Counted from the stretch's first letter, positions 11,270-20,349 are shown. The stretch: DNA of 29,996 nucleotides from Zygnema cylindricum (GCA_037447655.1 JBBHKE010000217.1:1-29996), one strand, 5' to 3'. The notes: a model not told the origin generated them from the letters alone. Translations and numbers: made by a program.

Positions 11270-12936
11270 TTTTCTCTTGCTCTCTCTCTCACCGATTGCT
11301 CAAGTCTCTTCTTTTCTTTTATTTGCTAGTTGTAGAGGATATATAGTTTACGTATATTCTCCCTTGTAATTGTGCCCAAGCTACTTAATCCACGCGGCTC
11401 AAAGCTAAGTCCAGAAGGTTTCCCTCCAACTTGTGTCATTTTTGGGAAGTGGTGGATTGGAGTTCGTTTGGAGAAGCATCCGGATCCAGCTGCACTTCCC
11501 ACGGACAGCTGAACGGTTTGGGTGTTTGTTTTGTGTTGTTTGTATTTTCGGTTGGGAATGGAAGGGTGAATTTTGGCCGAATTTTGAGTTTTCCTTGTTT
11601 TTGGTTGGAATTATTTATTTTGCTTCGTTGCTTTCGTACTGAGATAACTCATCTAAAGAATAAGTTGAAGACCCAAGAGCCTAGTGGCTACCTTGTGGCT
11701 AAATATTCTTGTCCAAAAGATAATATATATATATATATTAACAATATAATTTTTATTTAAAAAAAAATAAACATTTTGTTTTTGTTTCCGCTATTTTGTT
11801 CTTTCAATCTTTGTCTCTTATTCTGCTGCCACTAAATTTCTTGGCTTTAGTGTTAAACCTAAATTTTGTATTAAGTTTAGGGTTAATCTGCAGAATTAGG
11901 GTTAATTTGCAGAATTAGGGTTCGGCTGCAGAATTTGTGTTTTGGGCTGCAGAATTAGGGTAGCAGCAGATTTAGTGTTTATTCCTTTTGATTCTAGTCC
12001 TTAAGTCGGTATCCTTCTATTCCTTTGCCGCATATTTGGAGTTTTGGCCGTTTAGAATTAGGGTTTGGCTTTGGAATTAGGGTTTTCTAAGTGGAATTAG
12101 GGTTTGCTGCTGGCTTTAGATTATTGTGGTCACAAGTTTGGCTGTATATCCGGAGTTTGAGTGGCCTCCGACTTTATTCTAACAAACTTTTCCTATCTAT
12201 CGCATTTGTGTGTATTATTGGTTATTTTTCTCTCACCGAACGCTTTCTTTTTTCCCTTCCATTGGTCCCCTATCATTCCACGTTGTACATTTTTAGGGTA
12301 CAACGGTCTCGCGGAGGGTTATTTTGGAGACGCTGATCGGAGCGAATTTCATGGAGCAAATTTTATCCAAGGGAGCTCTACAAAACCCGACTTGCTTTAA
12401 ACAAGTTCGGTTCACCCTTAGTGCTCACCAGAGTACTAAAGGTGTTTGTAAGTAGCCGATGCCTTGTGGGTGCAGGAGCGTTCCGATTTAGTGTGGACAC
12501 TTGTGTAGGGGATCTGTGTGGAGTGGTTCCATTGTCAACCTTTCTTATTGAGCATTTGAATTTTCCAACTTTCCCCGCATGTTATCTAGCCCTAAGTGGC
12601 CTTAGATTTTCGTGTGACTATCGGAGTGAGATTTCTTGCTAGATCTTACCGTGGGTGGTACTGTGTAGGCCTTTTCTAGGCTGTGTTGTTGTAGATCTGC
12701 ACCCAAGTGTGCGTGGATAGCAATTTTCTTGTTTTTATATAATTGGCACTTTGGCCTTGCTAAGTGTTTGTAGGTTAGAGGTTTTGGTAAACCGGCTTCT
12801 TGCTAGATATGACCATCGGGTCTTGATAGTGACTGAGTGTGTTGACTAGACGAGTGGATTGGTCTGACACTCGTTGCATCTCGGTTAGGTCATGCAAAAT
12901 ACTTTATTGTTGTAGTCAAGGTTTCTCCCTTGGTTC
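11270..12936 (+). other. Gypsy untranslated leader
   Basis: About 1.7 kb lies between the LTR and the first credible gag frame. It contains CT-rich runs, an (AT)8 microsatellite at 11723-11738, and many AATTAGGGTT repeats (11878-12110). Open frames of 69-109 aa occur (11431-11760, 12091-12400, 12421-12642), but they overlap in different frames and match nothing I recognise. I treat them as chance. Confidence 0.6.
11878..12110 (+). repeat. GAATTAGGGTT-rich short repeats in the gypsy leader
   Basis: CTGCAGAATTAGGGTT-like units recur at about 11888, 11908, 11927 (degenerate) and 11947, roughly every 20 bp. A second group, GGAATTAGGGTTT, lies at about 12053, 12074 and 12095. Each contains TTAGGGTT, a telobox-like sequence in reverse orientation. 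Confidence 0.8.
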
Positions 12937-13902
12937 ATGCCCACGAATTGGGATAACCTTCTTTATCAATATGGGTCCACCCGAGGTGGTACATCTTGTT
13001 GTTCTGCGCAGTTAGATCCTTCGAATTTTCTCAAATTGTTGACCACATTCGATCCGATTGCGGATCGCAGATCGTCGATAGTACGGTGTGGTCTGACATC
13101 TACGTTATCATTTTCTTTAGTTTCATCTAAGTCATACTTAGAAGGGACTAAAGAAGACTTTCCGGAGGAAACCTTTCCAACTCCTCACACTCGTAGGTTC
13201 CTTGCCAGCCCAGCTTTGGCACAACCTGCGCATCCTTTTCTTTACGACATAACTTCCTCTTCAAAGGGATCCATGGGTAAGATCCAATTATGCTTTTCCG
13301 GATTAAAGGACACCATGTCCTTATCGCATTTCCGGATGTTATACAACACGAAAACAAGGGATTTTGCATTTAGATATCAGGATAGGTTTGACCTTCGTGT
13401 CGCCTTTTCCCTTCTCGGTCGATACCTCTGTTCTAACACTCGCAAGTACGAGGATGTTCTTGCGATGACAGAGTACGTGGCCCCCTTTGCGGGGTTATCA
13501 GAAGTCCTCGGCCAGGTGGATATTCCATATCAGGGCTGCGAGACCGTCGGTATTAGATACTAATGGGGACGAGTTGTATCCAGCTATCTCCGAGGTTCCT
13601 CGTCAGTATGCAGTGGATGGCCGAGAGGCGGTCCCAGCTAGGGCGGGGGGAACCATTCCTTTAAGTGACCCTCTCTCTGTCATGTTTGGCATGCTCCAAA
13701 TGGAGTACCAGATGAAAAATCCGGATCAGATCAAAGAGTTGATGAACTTCGTGTGTAGGCCAAGTGTAACTGCTCTTGCCTTGCGAGTTTGGATGGAAAC
13801 TCTACAAGAAACATTACCGGACCTCATATTCGATACGGAGGCTGTCCTGAATTTTTTGGGACAGTTTCCAGGTCCATGAAAGAGGTTTATCTAAACCCAC
13901 CT
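12937..13902 (+). pseudogene. Gypsy gag, 5' part
   Basis: A 208-aa open frame (12937-13563, opening MPTNWDNLLYQYG) is followed, after a frame change near 13490-13560, by a frame to 13879 (ending ALRVWMETLQETLP...FLGQFPGP). The second part is rich in helical, charged residues, as in a capsid region. I assign it to gag from position (after the leader, before the zinc knuckles), not from a recognised family match. A stop at 13877-13879 and the frame change show decay before or after the copia-2 insertion. Copia-2 interrupts the gene at 13902/13903, and gag resumes after 20349. The true gag start is uncertain. Confidence 0.6.
13898..13902. repeat. Copia-2 target-site duplication, left copy
   Basis: CACCT immediately precedes the LTR's TG and is repeated exactly at 20350-20354 after the 3' LTR's CA. 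Five bp is the usual duplication size for Ty1/copia integrase. Confidence 0.93.
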
Positions 13903-14108
13903 TGTAGAAACTAATGGTTTTATTAGTATTTTCTAGGTCTGAAAAGAAATATAGAAGTCGAGGCAGTCTATCTCTAACTTCTCTCTCCAACTCTCAAACT
14001 TGTCGTAGTCACTGAGAAATTGGAGAGGAAGCTAGAGCCATGGCTACCTTGGCTATCCTGAGGTTTACGAGAATTTTATATTAGGGTTTATTTATTTATT
14101 TAAAAGGT

Positions 14109-14195
14109 ATGTGCCGGCGGCAGGATTCGATCCTTGTACCTACCGGCCGGCAGACAGGAAATAGCCGGTAGCCTTAGCCGTTAAGTCTAGCCGTA
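14109..14195 (-). other. Antisense tRNA-like block in the copia-2 LTR
   Basis: On the minus strand the segment contains GGATCGAATCC, resembling the tRNA B box (GGTTCRANYCC), with a TAACGGCTAAGGC motif upstream of it. Related blocks lie at the same place in copia-3 (27560-27645) and more weakly in copia-1 (~9510-9570). The T-arm pairs only partly here. This is a possible tRNA-derived relic, not a functional tRNA gene. Confidence 0.3.
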
Positions 14196-14576
14196 GTGTT
14201 ACGTAGCATATAGTTTGATATTTATTTAAATGATTATACGTGCGATAAATCATTTAACTGAAATGGATTACGGGATACATAGATCCAGTAATATATTATG
14301 TACGAATTACGGTACGGACAAAAATCAGTACCGCGCATTTGTTTCGTAAGTGAAACAAATACCGCGCATGTATTTATTACGGCTACGATTAAATCCGAAT
14401 TTAATCGGACGGCCGGGATTAGCGCCGAGATCGCGGAGGAAGATTTCTGCGGTTTGTGGCCATCGCCACATCGGATGACGCGTGGCGAAATTCCGTTGGA
14501 TTGTGGAATCTCCGGAGATTATGGCACCGAATCCGGATTTGACATGTGTCGACATTTTGGCCATGTCGTACAATGT

Positions 14577-14617
14577 CCGTACATAAAGTACACCGGCAGC
14601 TGTACTTTTGCGTACGG
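14577..14617 (+). promoter_or_regulatory. Copia-2 5' LTR hairpin
   Basis: The outer arms CCGTAC/GTACGG and inner arms AAAGTACA/TGTACTTT enclose a CCGGCAGC loop. It sits about 100-140 bp upstream of the TATA-like TACAAAA. The equivalent hairpin occurs in every copia LTR in this window. Confidence 0.65.
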
Positions 14618-14930
14618 AACTCAATTCTGATTGGTTCCGTACATCAGTAGATAGAGTCTGTGAGAGAGATAGGACTTAGAAAAATTAGAAGATAGGACCC
14701 CCTCTCCTAGAGAGCTTCTGTACAAAAGGTCAACTTTGACCCTCCATAACTTACTGCTCAGGGGAGCAAATTCAGAGATTCTTTTTGCTACCGACTCAGG
14801 GGAGTCTTGCCTTTACAAGGTGTAGGTGGTCAGGGTTTTTGTCTGCGAGGGTAGCAGTTATTTTTACTGGAACACAAAGGGGTCAAGATTATCCTAGAGG
14901 CTTCTTGGAAGCTGTATACTTTGAGGACTT

Positions 14931-16235
14931 ATGGAGGTCTCAGAGTTTCAGGTTATGGGCCCACCCTCTAGGGTACCAATCTTTAATGGAACTAGGTTCA
15001 TATACTGGGAAAGTATGATGATAGGAGCTCTATGCGAAAAAAGGATTTGGGGGATAGTGAGTGGACGGTTGGGGCGTCCATCAAGTCTTGGAATTCCTCC
15101 AGGCTTTGGAGGAACCACATTCACCAAGAAAGAGGATCCACCTTCAACAGAGGAAACAAAAGAAAGAGAGGTGGTGGACAAAGGAAAGGAGGAGGCGACC
15201 ACACTTATAGCAACTGGTTCGGCATTCATGTCACCTATTGCGAGGAACGAGGAGAATGATACTGAAACCTGGGACTTCAACAATATGGCGGCAAAGCACT
15301 TCATCCTACGCCATCTCACTCAAGGACTGGCATGTCCTCATTTGCAGGTAGAAAGGGCATCCGATCTTTGGATGGCTCTCATAGAGATGTACCGAAGCCG
15401 TACGATTCAGCAACAACAGTTGGCTGATCAGAGAGTTAAGGAGTATGTATACAAAGGGGGGAAGATGTTGGATTTTTGCAATGAGCTTGCTACACTCTTC
15501 ATGGAGCTAGAGAGTGCGGGAAAAGATTTTAGTGAAAAAGAAAAGGTTAACTGTTTACTGATGAAGTTACTTGATGAGTTCGTGAACATAGTTTACCGTG
15601 TGCAGGACTTGCCTGACTCAAGGTGGATATGGAACTCAGTGGTAAGGATGATTCTCGTTCAAGAGAATACAATTGAGATCCGAAGGGGAGGAAAGAGTGG
15701 CCAAGCCTTGGCAACAGCGACTGATTGGAGGAACAGGGATTCCCGAAAACCGGTCGGAAACTATGGGGGTAGGGAGCAGAAAAAACAGGCCGATGAGTTC
15801 GAACCAAGGGCTCCCAAAGGACTATGTCACTTTTGTAAGAAACCGGGGCACTATATGGCAGAGTGCACTAAGCTAATCGAGCTTCGGTTAAAGGAGGGGC
15901 AGACCGGTGGTACCCCGAGAGGAAAGAAAAAGGCCCTTGTCACACAGGTACTTGAGGCTGAATCCGAGGACAAGGACGATGAGCTCCTTTTGGATGAGGA
16001 GTTGGAGGCGAAAAATAAGGTCAAAATTCCACGAAGGCAGAAATGTGCTTACGGTGGATTGAAAGGTGAAGCAGGCTGGATTGTAGATTCAGGTGCCTCC
16101 ATGCACATGTGTAAGGATAGGCACTTGTTCAATAAGATAAGAAAGATTCTCACCGTAGAGATAGAGTACGGGGATGGGAGGATAGTCACCACTACTCTTG
16201 TAGGATCGGTAGATTTGAAAGTGTTAGTAGAATGA
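14931..16235 (+). CDS. gag: Copia-2 gag and protease
   Basis: This frame encodes the capsid-like gag, nucleocapsid and aspartic protease start. The start opens MEVSEFQVMGPP; its first ATG lies inside the LTR, and an alternative ATG at 14955 lies in the primer-binding site. The gag core (about residues 110-240) includes the LACPHL, DLWMALIEMY and LMKLLDEF stretches typical of copia gag. A zinc knuckle CHFCKKPGHYMAEC (15825-15866, CX2CX4HX4C) follows, then protease motif WIVDSGAS with catalytic Asp at 16086. The frame ends at TGA 16233-16235, but the same frame continues after it (KTSIVTFFDVLFIPEL), so this is a single nonsense change within a longer gag-pol. Expression as one polyprotein is the copia norm. 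The open frame is well preserved. Confidence 0.93.
   Translation: MEVSEFQVMGPPSRVPIFNGTRFIYWESMMIGALCEKRIWGIVSGRLGRPSSLGIPPGFGGTTFTKKEDPPSTEETKEREVVDKGKEEATTLIATGSAFMSPIARNEENDTETWDFNNMAAKHFILRHLTQGLACPHLQVERASDLWMALIEMYRSRTIQQQQLADQRVKEYVYKGGKMLDFCNELATLFMELESAGKDFSEKEKVNCLLMKLLDEFVNIVYRVQDLPDSRWIWNSVVRMILVQENTIEIRRGGKSGQALATATDWRNRDSRKPVGNYGGREQKKQADEFEPRAPKGLCHFCKKPGHYMAECTKLIELRLKEGQTGGTPRGKKKALVTQVLEAESEDKDDELLLDEELEAKNKVKIPRRQKCAYGGLKGEAGWIVDSGASMHMCKDRHLFNKIRKILTVEIEYGDGRIVTTTLVGSVDLKVLVE
14951..14965 (+). other. Copia-2 primer-binding site (initiator tRNA-Met anticodon type)
   Basis: GGTTATGGGCCCACC directly follows the LTR. It is complementary to the anticodon loop and 5' anticodon stem of plant initiator tRNA-Met (GGUGGGCCCAUAACC, from memory) rather than to the tRNA 3' CCA end. 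Drosophila copia has the same GGTTATGGGCCCA and uses a 5' half of tRNA-iMet as primer. The site lies within the gag reading frame. The ATG at 14955-14957 pairs with the CAU anticodon. Confidence 0.85.
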
Positions 16236-18563
16236 AAGACATCCATAGTAACATTCTTCGATGTATTGTTTATTCCGGAGCTGAACAAAAATCTTATCTC
16301 TACATCAGTATTAGATGATAAGGGTTTTTTTACTAGCACTAGGGAAGGAGTCTTTACTGCTAGTTTTGAGGATGATGTCTATTTCATTGCTGAGAAAGGT
16401 AGCCATGGAATGTTTAGGCTGATCTTAAGTAATGAAAAGAAGAAACTTTATTATGATGGTGTTCATGATATTATGATGTGGCATAAGAGGCTTGGGCATG
16501 TGAATCTAGATAAGTTAAGAGAGATGAAAAAGATGGGAGTGGTGGAAGGGATTCAGTTCAGTGAGAGTGATGATATAAGTGATTGTAGTGGATGTGCTCA
16601 AGGTAAAGCACACAGATTACCCTTTCCTAAGTCAGCCACCTATAAGGGAGAAAAAATTATAGATCTAGTACACATAGATATTTGGGGACCAGCTAAAGTG
16701 CCCTCACCGCTAGGGAAGAGATTTATGATGACTATAATTGATGATTGGTCTCGGTATTCCCGGGTATATTTTTTGAAAAACAAGTTCGAAGCTGAGGATT
16801 GTTTTAGACAATATAAAGCATGGAGCGAAAAAATCCATGAAACTCCAATCAAGAGAGTAAGGAGTGACAATGGTGGAGAGTATACTTCTAACCCGTTTGA
16901 GGATTTTCTGAGGGAAGATGGGGTTCAACACCAAAAGACAGTTCCAGAAAATCCGGAACAGAATGGGGTAGCTGAAAGGTTAAATAGAACACTAAGTGAT
17001 AGTGCTAGAAGTATGTTGTCAGATAAAAAGATAGGGAAAAGGTTTTGGGCAGAAGCAATGAACTGTGCTATTTACCTCAAGAATAGAGTTCTTACTTCAG
17101 CTATAAGAGATCAAACACCTTATGAGAGATGGACAAGCAGGAAACCAGACATATCTCACTTAAAGGTTTTCGTCAGTCAAGTGTTCAGTTTAGATACTGA
17201 TCGGTCCAATTGGAAGCTAGATCCTAAAGGAAAACCGGGATACTTATTAGGATATGATGAAGATGTTAAAGGATATAGAGTTTATGATCTAAAAAGGGAA
17301 GATATAATCTTAGTAAAGCATCTAGTAGTTATGGATGAAGGAAAGTCTGTGGATCCCTTCAAATATACGAAGTTAGTAAAAATCAGATTTGAGTCAGAAA
17401 ATTCCGATGACTTTGAGCTTCCTAACTATCCAGGTTTTAGAGACGATGACATTCTTGCATGTACAAATCAGACCGAAAAAGACTCGGCTGTGGAAACTCC
17501 AGTGACAACTCTACCCGAAGCGGAAGACGTGGTGGAAATTGATTCGGAATCAAGGGATAGGGGAGAAGCCGAGTTTGTTCTAAAGAATCCACGAGAACCA
17601 TCTATTCCGGCCTCAAATTTGGAGGGGGGAAGGAGAAGTAGCAAAAGACTGCAAAAAAAACAGGTTAATAACAAGGTAACTAAACTATCTCATCAAGATG
17701 AACCTCAAACTTATGGAGAGGCGATGACTTGTCTAGAAAGAAACCGGTGGAAGACAGCCATCAATGAGGAGATGGCTTCAATCATGGCAGCCGATACTTG
17801 GGAGCTGGTGGACTGTCCACCTAACCGAAAACCAATCGGTTGTAAGTGGGTTTTCAAATTAAAACTGAACCCAGATAACACAATTGAACGTTACAAGGCC
17901 AGATTAGTGGCAAAGGGATTTACACAAAAGGAAGGAATTGACTACGAGGAAACCTTTGCCCCGGTGGTCAGATTTCCCTCCGTCCGCATACTTCTCAGTT
18001 TAGCAGCGGCGAAACACATGGAAGTGCATCAGATGGACATCAAGACAGCCTTTTTGCATGGAGAATTGGAAGAGGAGATCTTCATGCGACAACCCGAAGG
18101 TTTTGTGGAGGAAGGAGAGGAGAGTAAGGTATGCCGGCTGATTAAATCTCTTTATGGTTTGAAACATGCACCTCGACAATGGAATAAGAAGCTTGATGAG
18201 TTTCTTACCGGTCTAGGATATATTCGGATCAGCTCAGATCACTCAATCTATGTTTTCGAAGATGAGGAAGGTTTGATATTTATTGCAGTTTATGTTGATG
18301 ATTTGCTTGTTTTAAGTAAATCAATGGAAAAAATTAACAAACTGAAAACCGATCTTAAGGGGAGATTTGAAATGAAGGATATGGGAGAATCAAGATATAT
18401 TTTGGGAACTCAAGTAGAGAGAGACCGAAAAAGGAAAATTATAAGATTGACTCAAAAGGAAGCAATAGGGAACATGCTTGAAAAATTTCAAATGGATAAA
18501 GCTAATAGTTGTACAACTCCAATGGAGTTTAAGAAGGGAAGTGAGGGGAGTGAGGAAGAATGA
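16236..18563 (+). CDS. pol: Copia-2 protease end, integrase and reverse transcriptase
   Basis: The first ATG is at 16266, but coding sense starts right after the preceding TGA, in the same frame as gag. Order: protease remainder; integrase zinc-binding region WHKRLGH...CSGC (16480-16600); integrase catalytic core with HIDIWGP (Asp at 16677), SDNGGEY (Asp at 16866) and NGVAERLNRT (Glu at 16974), which gives D-x35-E; a variable linker; then RT from about 17730 (NEEMASIMAADTWELV) through FAPVVRF, MDIKTAFLHG, SLYGLK and the active site YVDD (18291-18302). All key residues are present. The frame stops at TGA 18561-18563 where copia-1 has GGA, so the stop is a point change in this copy and the frame continues into RNase H. 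Confidence 0.95.
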   Translation, partial: KTSIVTFFDVLFIPELNKNLISTSVLDDKGFFTSTREGVFTASFEDDVYFIAEKGSHGMFRLILSNEKKKLYYDGVHDIMMWHKRLGHVNLDKLREMKKMGVVEGIQFSESDDISDCSGCAQGKAHRLPFPKSATYKGEKIIDLVHIDIWGPAKVPSPLGKRFMMTIIDDWSRYSRVYFLKNKFEAEDCFRQYKAWSEKIHETPIKRVRSDNGGEYTSNPFEDFLREDGVQHQKTVPENPEQNGVAERLNRTLSDSARSMLSDKKIGKRFWAEAMNCAIYLKNRVLTSAIRDQTPYERWTSRKPDISHLKVFVSQVFSLDTDRSNWKLDPKGKPGYLLGYDEDVKGYRVYDLKREDIILVKHLVVMDEGKSVDPFKYTKLVKIRFESENSDDFELPNYPGFRDDDILACTNQTEKDSAVETPVTTLPEAEDVVEIDSESRDRGEAEFVLKNPREPSIPASNLEGGRRSSKRLQKKQVNNKVTKLSHQDEPQTYGEAMTCLERNRWKTAINEEMASIMAADTWELVDCPPNRKPIGCKWVFKLKLNPDNTIERYKARLVAKGFTQKEGIDYEETFAPVVRFPSVRILLSLAAAKHMEVHQMDIKTAFLHGELEEEIFMRQPEGFVEEGEESKVCRLIKSLYGLKHAPRQWNKKLDEFLTGLGYIRISSDHSIYVFEDEEGLIFIAVYVDDLLVLSKSMEKINKLKTDLKGRFEMKDMGESRYILGTQVERDRKRKIIRLTQKEAIGNMLEKFQMDKANSCTTPMEFKKGSEGSEEE

Positions 18564-19286
18564 GTCATAGTCTTAGACGAGGAATTATCCCCTGATGAAG
18601 AGAAGTTCATGCAGACTATTCCTTACAAGCAAGTAGTGGGAAGTCTAATCTATTTTATGAATTGTACCCGGCCGGATTTAGCTTCAGCTGTAGGAGTGCT
18701 GAGTAGAAGTCTAAATGCTCCCACTAAGAAGGATTGGGAGGCAGCTAAGAGAGTCCTTAGATATTTGGTAGGAACTAGAGATCTATGGTTGCATTTGGGT
18801 GGGGAGAATACTGACATCACTACTTGGAGTGATGCCAGTTATGGTGATGCTCCGATGAGGAGATGTACTTCTGGATATGTATTATATGTGGGTGATGGGG
18901 CTTGCTGTTGGAGTAGCAAACAGCAAAAGGTTATTGCTCAGTCCACCATGGAGGCTGAGTATATGGCCTCTTGCTCTGCTGTAAAAGAATTGATGTGGGT
19001 CAAGTCTTTGCTTGGTGAGCTTGGTCACCTTAAGAGTGGTGTGCAGAAAATATTTTGTGATAATCAGGCAGCAATCGCTATTTCTGCCAATCCTAAACAC
19101 CATTTTAAAGCCAAACACATGGACATCAGACTCAGCTTTGTTAGAGAGAAAGTAGAAAACAAAATAATCAGTTTAGAGTACAGACCAGATAGTGAGATGG
19201 TAGCAGATATGATGACCAAACCTGTGCCTTCCCCTAAGCTAATTTTTTGCAGGGAGAAGTGTGGTCTGAAATTAAAGATTGACTAG
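18564..19286 (+). CDS. pol: Copia-2 RNase H (end of pol)
   Basis: This continues the gag-pol frame after the second TGA; the first ATG is at 18609. It covers the RT-RNase H connection (QTIPYKQVVGSLIYFMNCTR) and the copia RNase H: TTWSDASYGD (Asp), STMEAEYMA (Glu), FCDNQAAI (Asp) and MVADMMTKP (last Asp), all expected residues in place. It ends LKLKID with TAG at 19284-19286, immediately before the polypurine tract, which is normal for copia elements. Identity to copia-1 RNase H is high, so the two elements are close relatives. Confidence 0.94.
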   Translation, partial: VIVLDEELSPDEEKFMQTIPYKQVVGSLIYFMNCTRPDLASAVGVLSRSLNAPTKKDWEAAKRVLRYLVGTRDLWLHLGGENTDITTWSDASYGDAPMRRCTSGYVLYVGDGACCWSSKQQKVIAQSTMEAEYMASCSAVKELMWVKSLLGELGHLKSGVQKIFCDNQAAIAISANPKHHFKAKHMDIRLSFVREKVENKIISLEYRPDSEMVADMMTKPVPSPKLIFCREKCGLKLKID

Positions 19287-19299
19287 AAAATAAGGGGAG
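19287..19299 (+). other. Copia-2 polypurine tract
   Basis: AAAATAAGGGGAG lies between the pol stop and the 3' LTR start, the plus-strand primer position. Confidence 0.88.
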
Positions 19300-20349
19300 T
19301 GTAGAAACTAATGGATTTATTAGTATTTTCTAGGTCTAAATAGAAATAGAAAGAAGCCGAGGCAGTCTATCTCTAACTTCTCTCTCCAACTCTCAAACTT
19401 GTCGCAGTCACTGAGAAGTTGGAGAGGAAGCTAGAGCCATGGCTACCTTGGCTATCCTGAAGTTTACGGGAATTTAATATTAGGGTTTATTTATTTAATT
19501 AAAAGTTATGTGCCGGCGGTAGGATTCGATCCTTGTACCTATTGGCCGGCAGGCAGGAAATAGCCAGTAGCCTTAGCCGTTAAGTCTAGCAGTAGTGTTA
19601 CGTAGCATATAGTTTGATATTTATTTAAATGATTATACGTGCGATAAATCATTTAACTGAAATGGATTACGGGATACATAGATTCAGTAATATATTATGT
19701 ACGAATTACGGTACGGACAAAAATCAGTACCGCGCATTTGTTTCGTAAGTGAAACAAATACCGCGCATGTATTTATTACGGCTACGATTAAATCCGAATT
19801 TAATCGGACGGCCGAGATTAGCGCAAAGATCGCGGAGGAAGATTTCGGCGGTTTGTGGCCATCGCCACATTGGATGACGCGTGGCGAAATTCCGTTGGAT
19901 TGTGGAATCTCCGGAGATTATGGCACCGAATCCGGATTTGACATGTGTCGACATTTTGGCCATGTCGTACAATGTCCGTACATAAAGTACACCGGCAGCT
20001 GTACTTTTGCGTACGGAACTCAATTCTGATTGGTTCCGTACATCAGTAGATAGAGTCTGTGAGAGAGATAGGACTTAGAAAAATTAGAAGATAGGACCCC
20101 CTCTCCCAGAGAGCTTCTGTACAAAAGGTCAACTTTGACCCTCCATAACTTACTGCTCAGGGGAGCAAATTCAGAGATTCTTTTTGCTACCGACTCAGGG
20201 GAGTCTTGCCTTTACAAGGTGTAGGTGGTCAGGGTTTTTGTCTGCGAGGGTAGCAGTTATTTTTACTGGAACACAAAGGGGTCAGGATTATCCTAGAGGC
20301 TTCTTGGAAGCTGTATACTTTGAGGACTTATGGAGGTCTCAGAGTTTCA
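19300..20349 (+). repeat. Copia-2 3' LTR
   Basis: It is the copy of 13903-14950, starting TGTAGAAAC and ending GTTTCA. About 20 of the ~30 differences from the 5' LTR fall in the first ~290 bp. It has the same promoter-like elements, including the hairpin at 19976-20016. Confidence 0.95.
19976..20016 (+). promoter_or_regulatory. Copia-2 3' LTR hairpin
   Basis: It is the identical counterpart of the 14577-14617 hairpin. Confidence 0.6.

Larger units (their letters stand above)
13903..14950 (+). repeat. Copia-2 5' LTR
   Basis: It matches 19300-20349 nearly base for base. It contains an inverted repeat ATTTGTTTC/GAAACAAAT near 14337-14360 flanked by direct CCGCGCAT copies, the 14577-14617 hairpin, GATTGGTTCC (~14630) and the TATA-position TACAAAA (14721). 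The last 20 bp (14931-14950) are also the first codons of gag. The 110-aa plus and 99-aa minus open frames repeat in both LTRs only because the LTRs are copies of each other. Confidence 0.95.
13903..20349 (+). mobile_element. Copia-2: near-complete Ty1/copia retrotransposon
   Basis: This 6447-bp element has LTRs of 1048 and 1050 bp that start TGTAGAAAC and end GTTTCA, flanked by the perfect CACCT duplication. The internal region has one continuous reading frame (14931-19286) with order gag, protease, integrase, RT, RNase H, which defines Ty1/copia. The frame is broken only by in-frame TGA codons at 16233-16235 and 18561-18563. A polypurine tract precedes the 3' LTR. The LTRs differ at about 30 positions by eye, so this is a fairly recent insertion, placed inside the gag of the gypsy element. 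Confidence 0.97.

Noticed and set aside
11431-12642. Several open frames of 69-109 aa in the gypsy leader
   Set aside because: They overlap in different frames, have no recognisable motifs and lie in AT-rich untranslated sequence.
14109-14195. Functional tRNA gene on the minus strand
   Set aside because: Only B-box-like and weak upstream motifs are present. I could not fold a full cloverleaf with a paired acceptor stem.
14298-14630. 110-aa plus and 99-aa minus open frames found in both copia-2 LTRs
   Set aside because: Conservation comes from the LTRs being copies. The homologous part of the copia-1 and copia-3 LTRs does not keep these frames.
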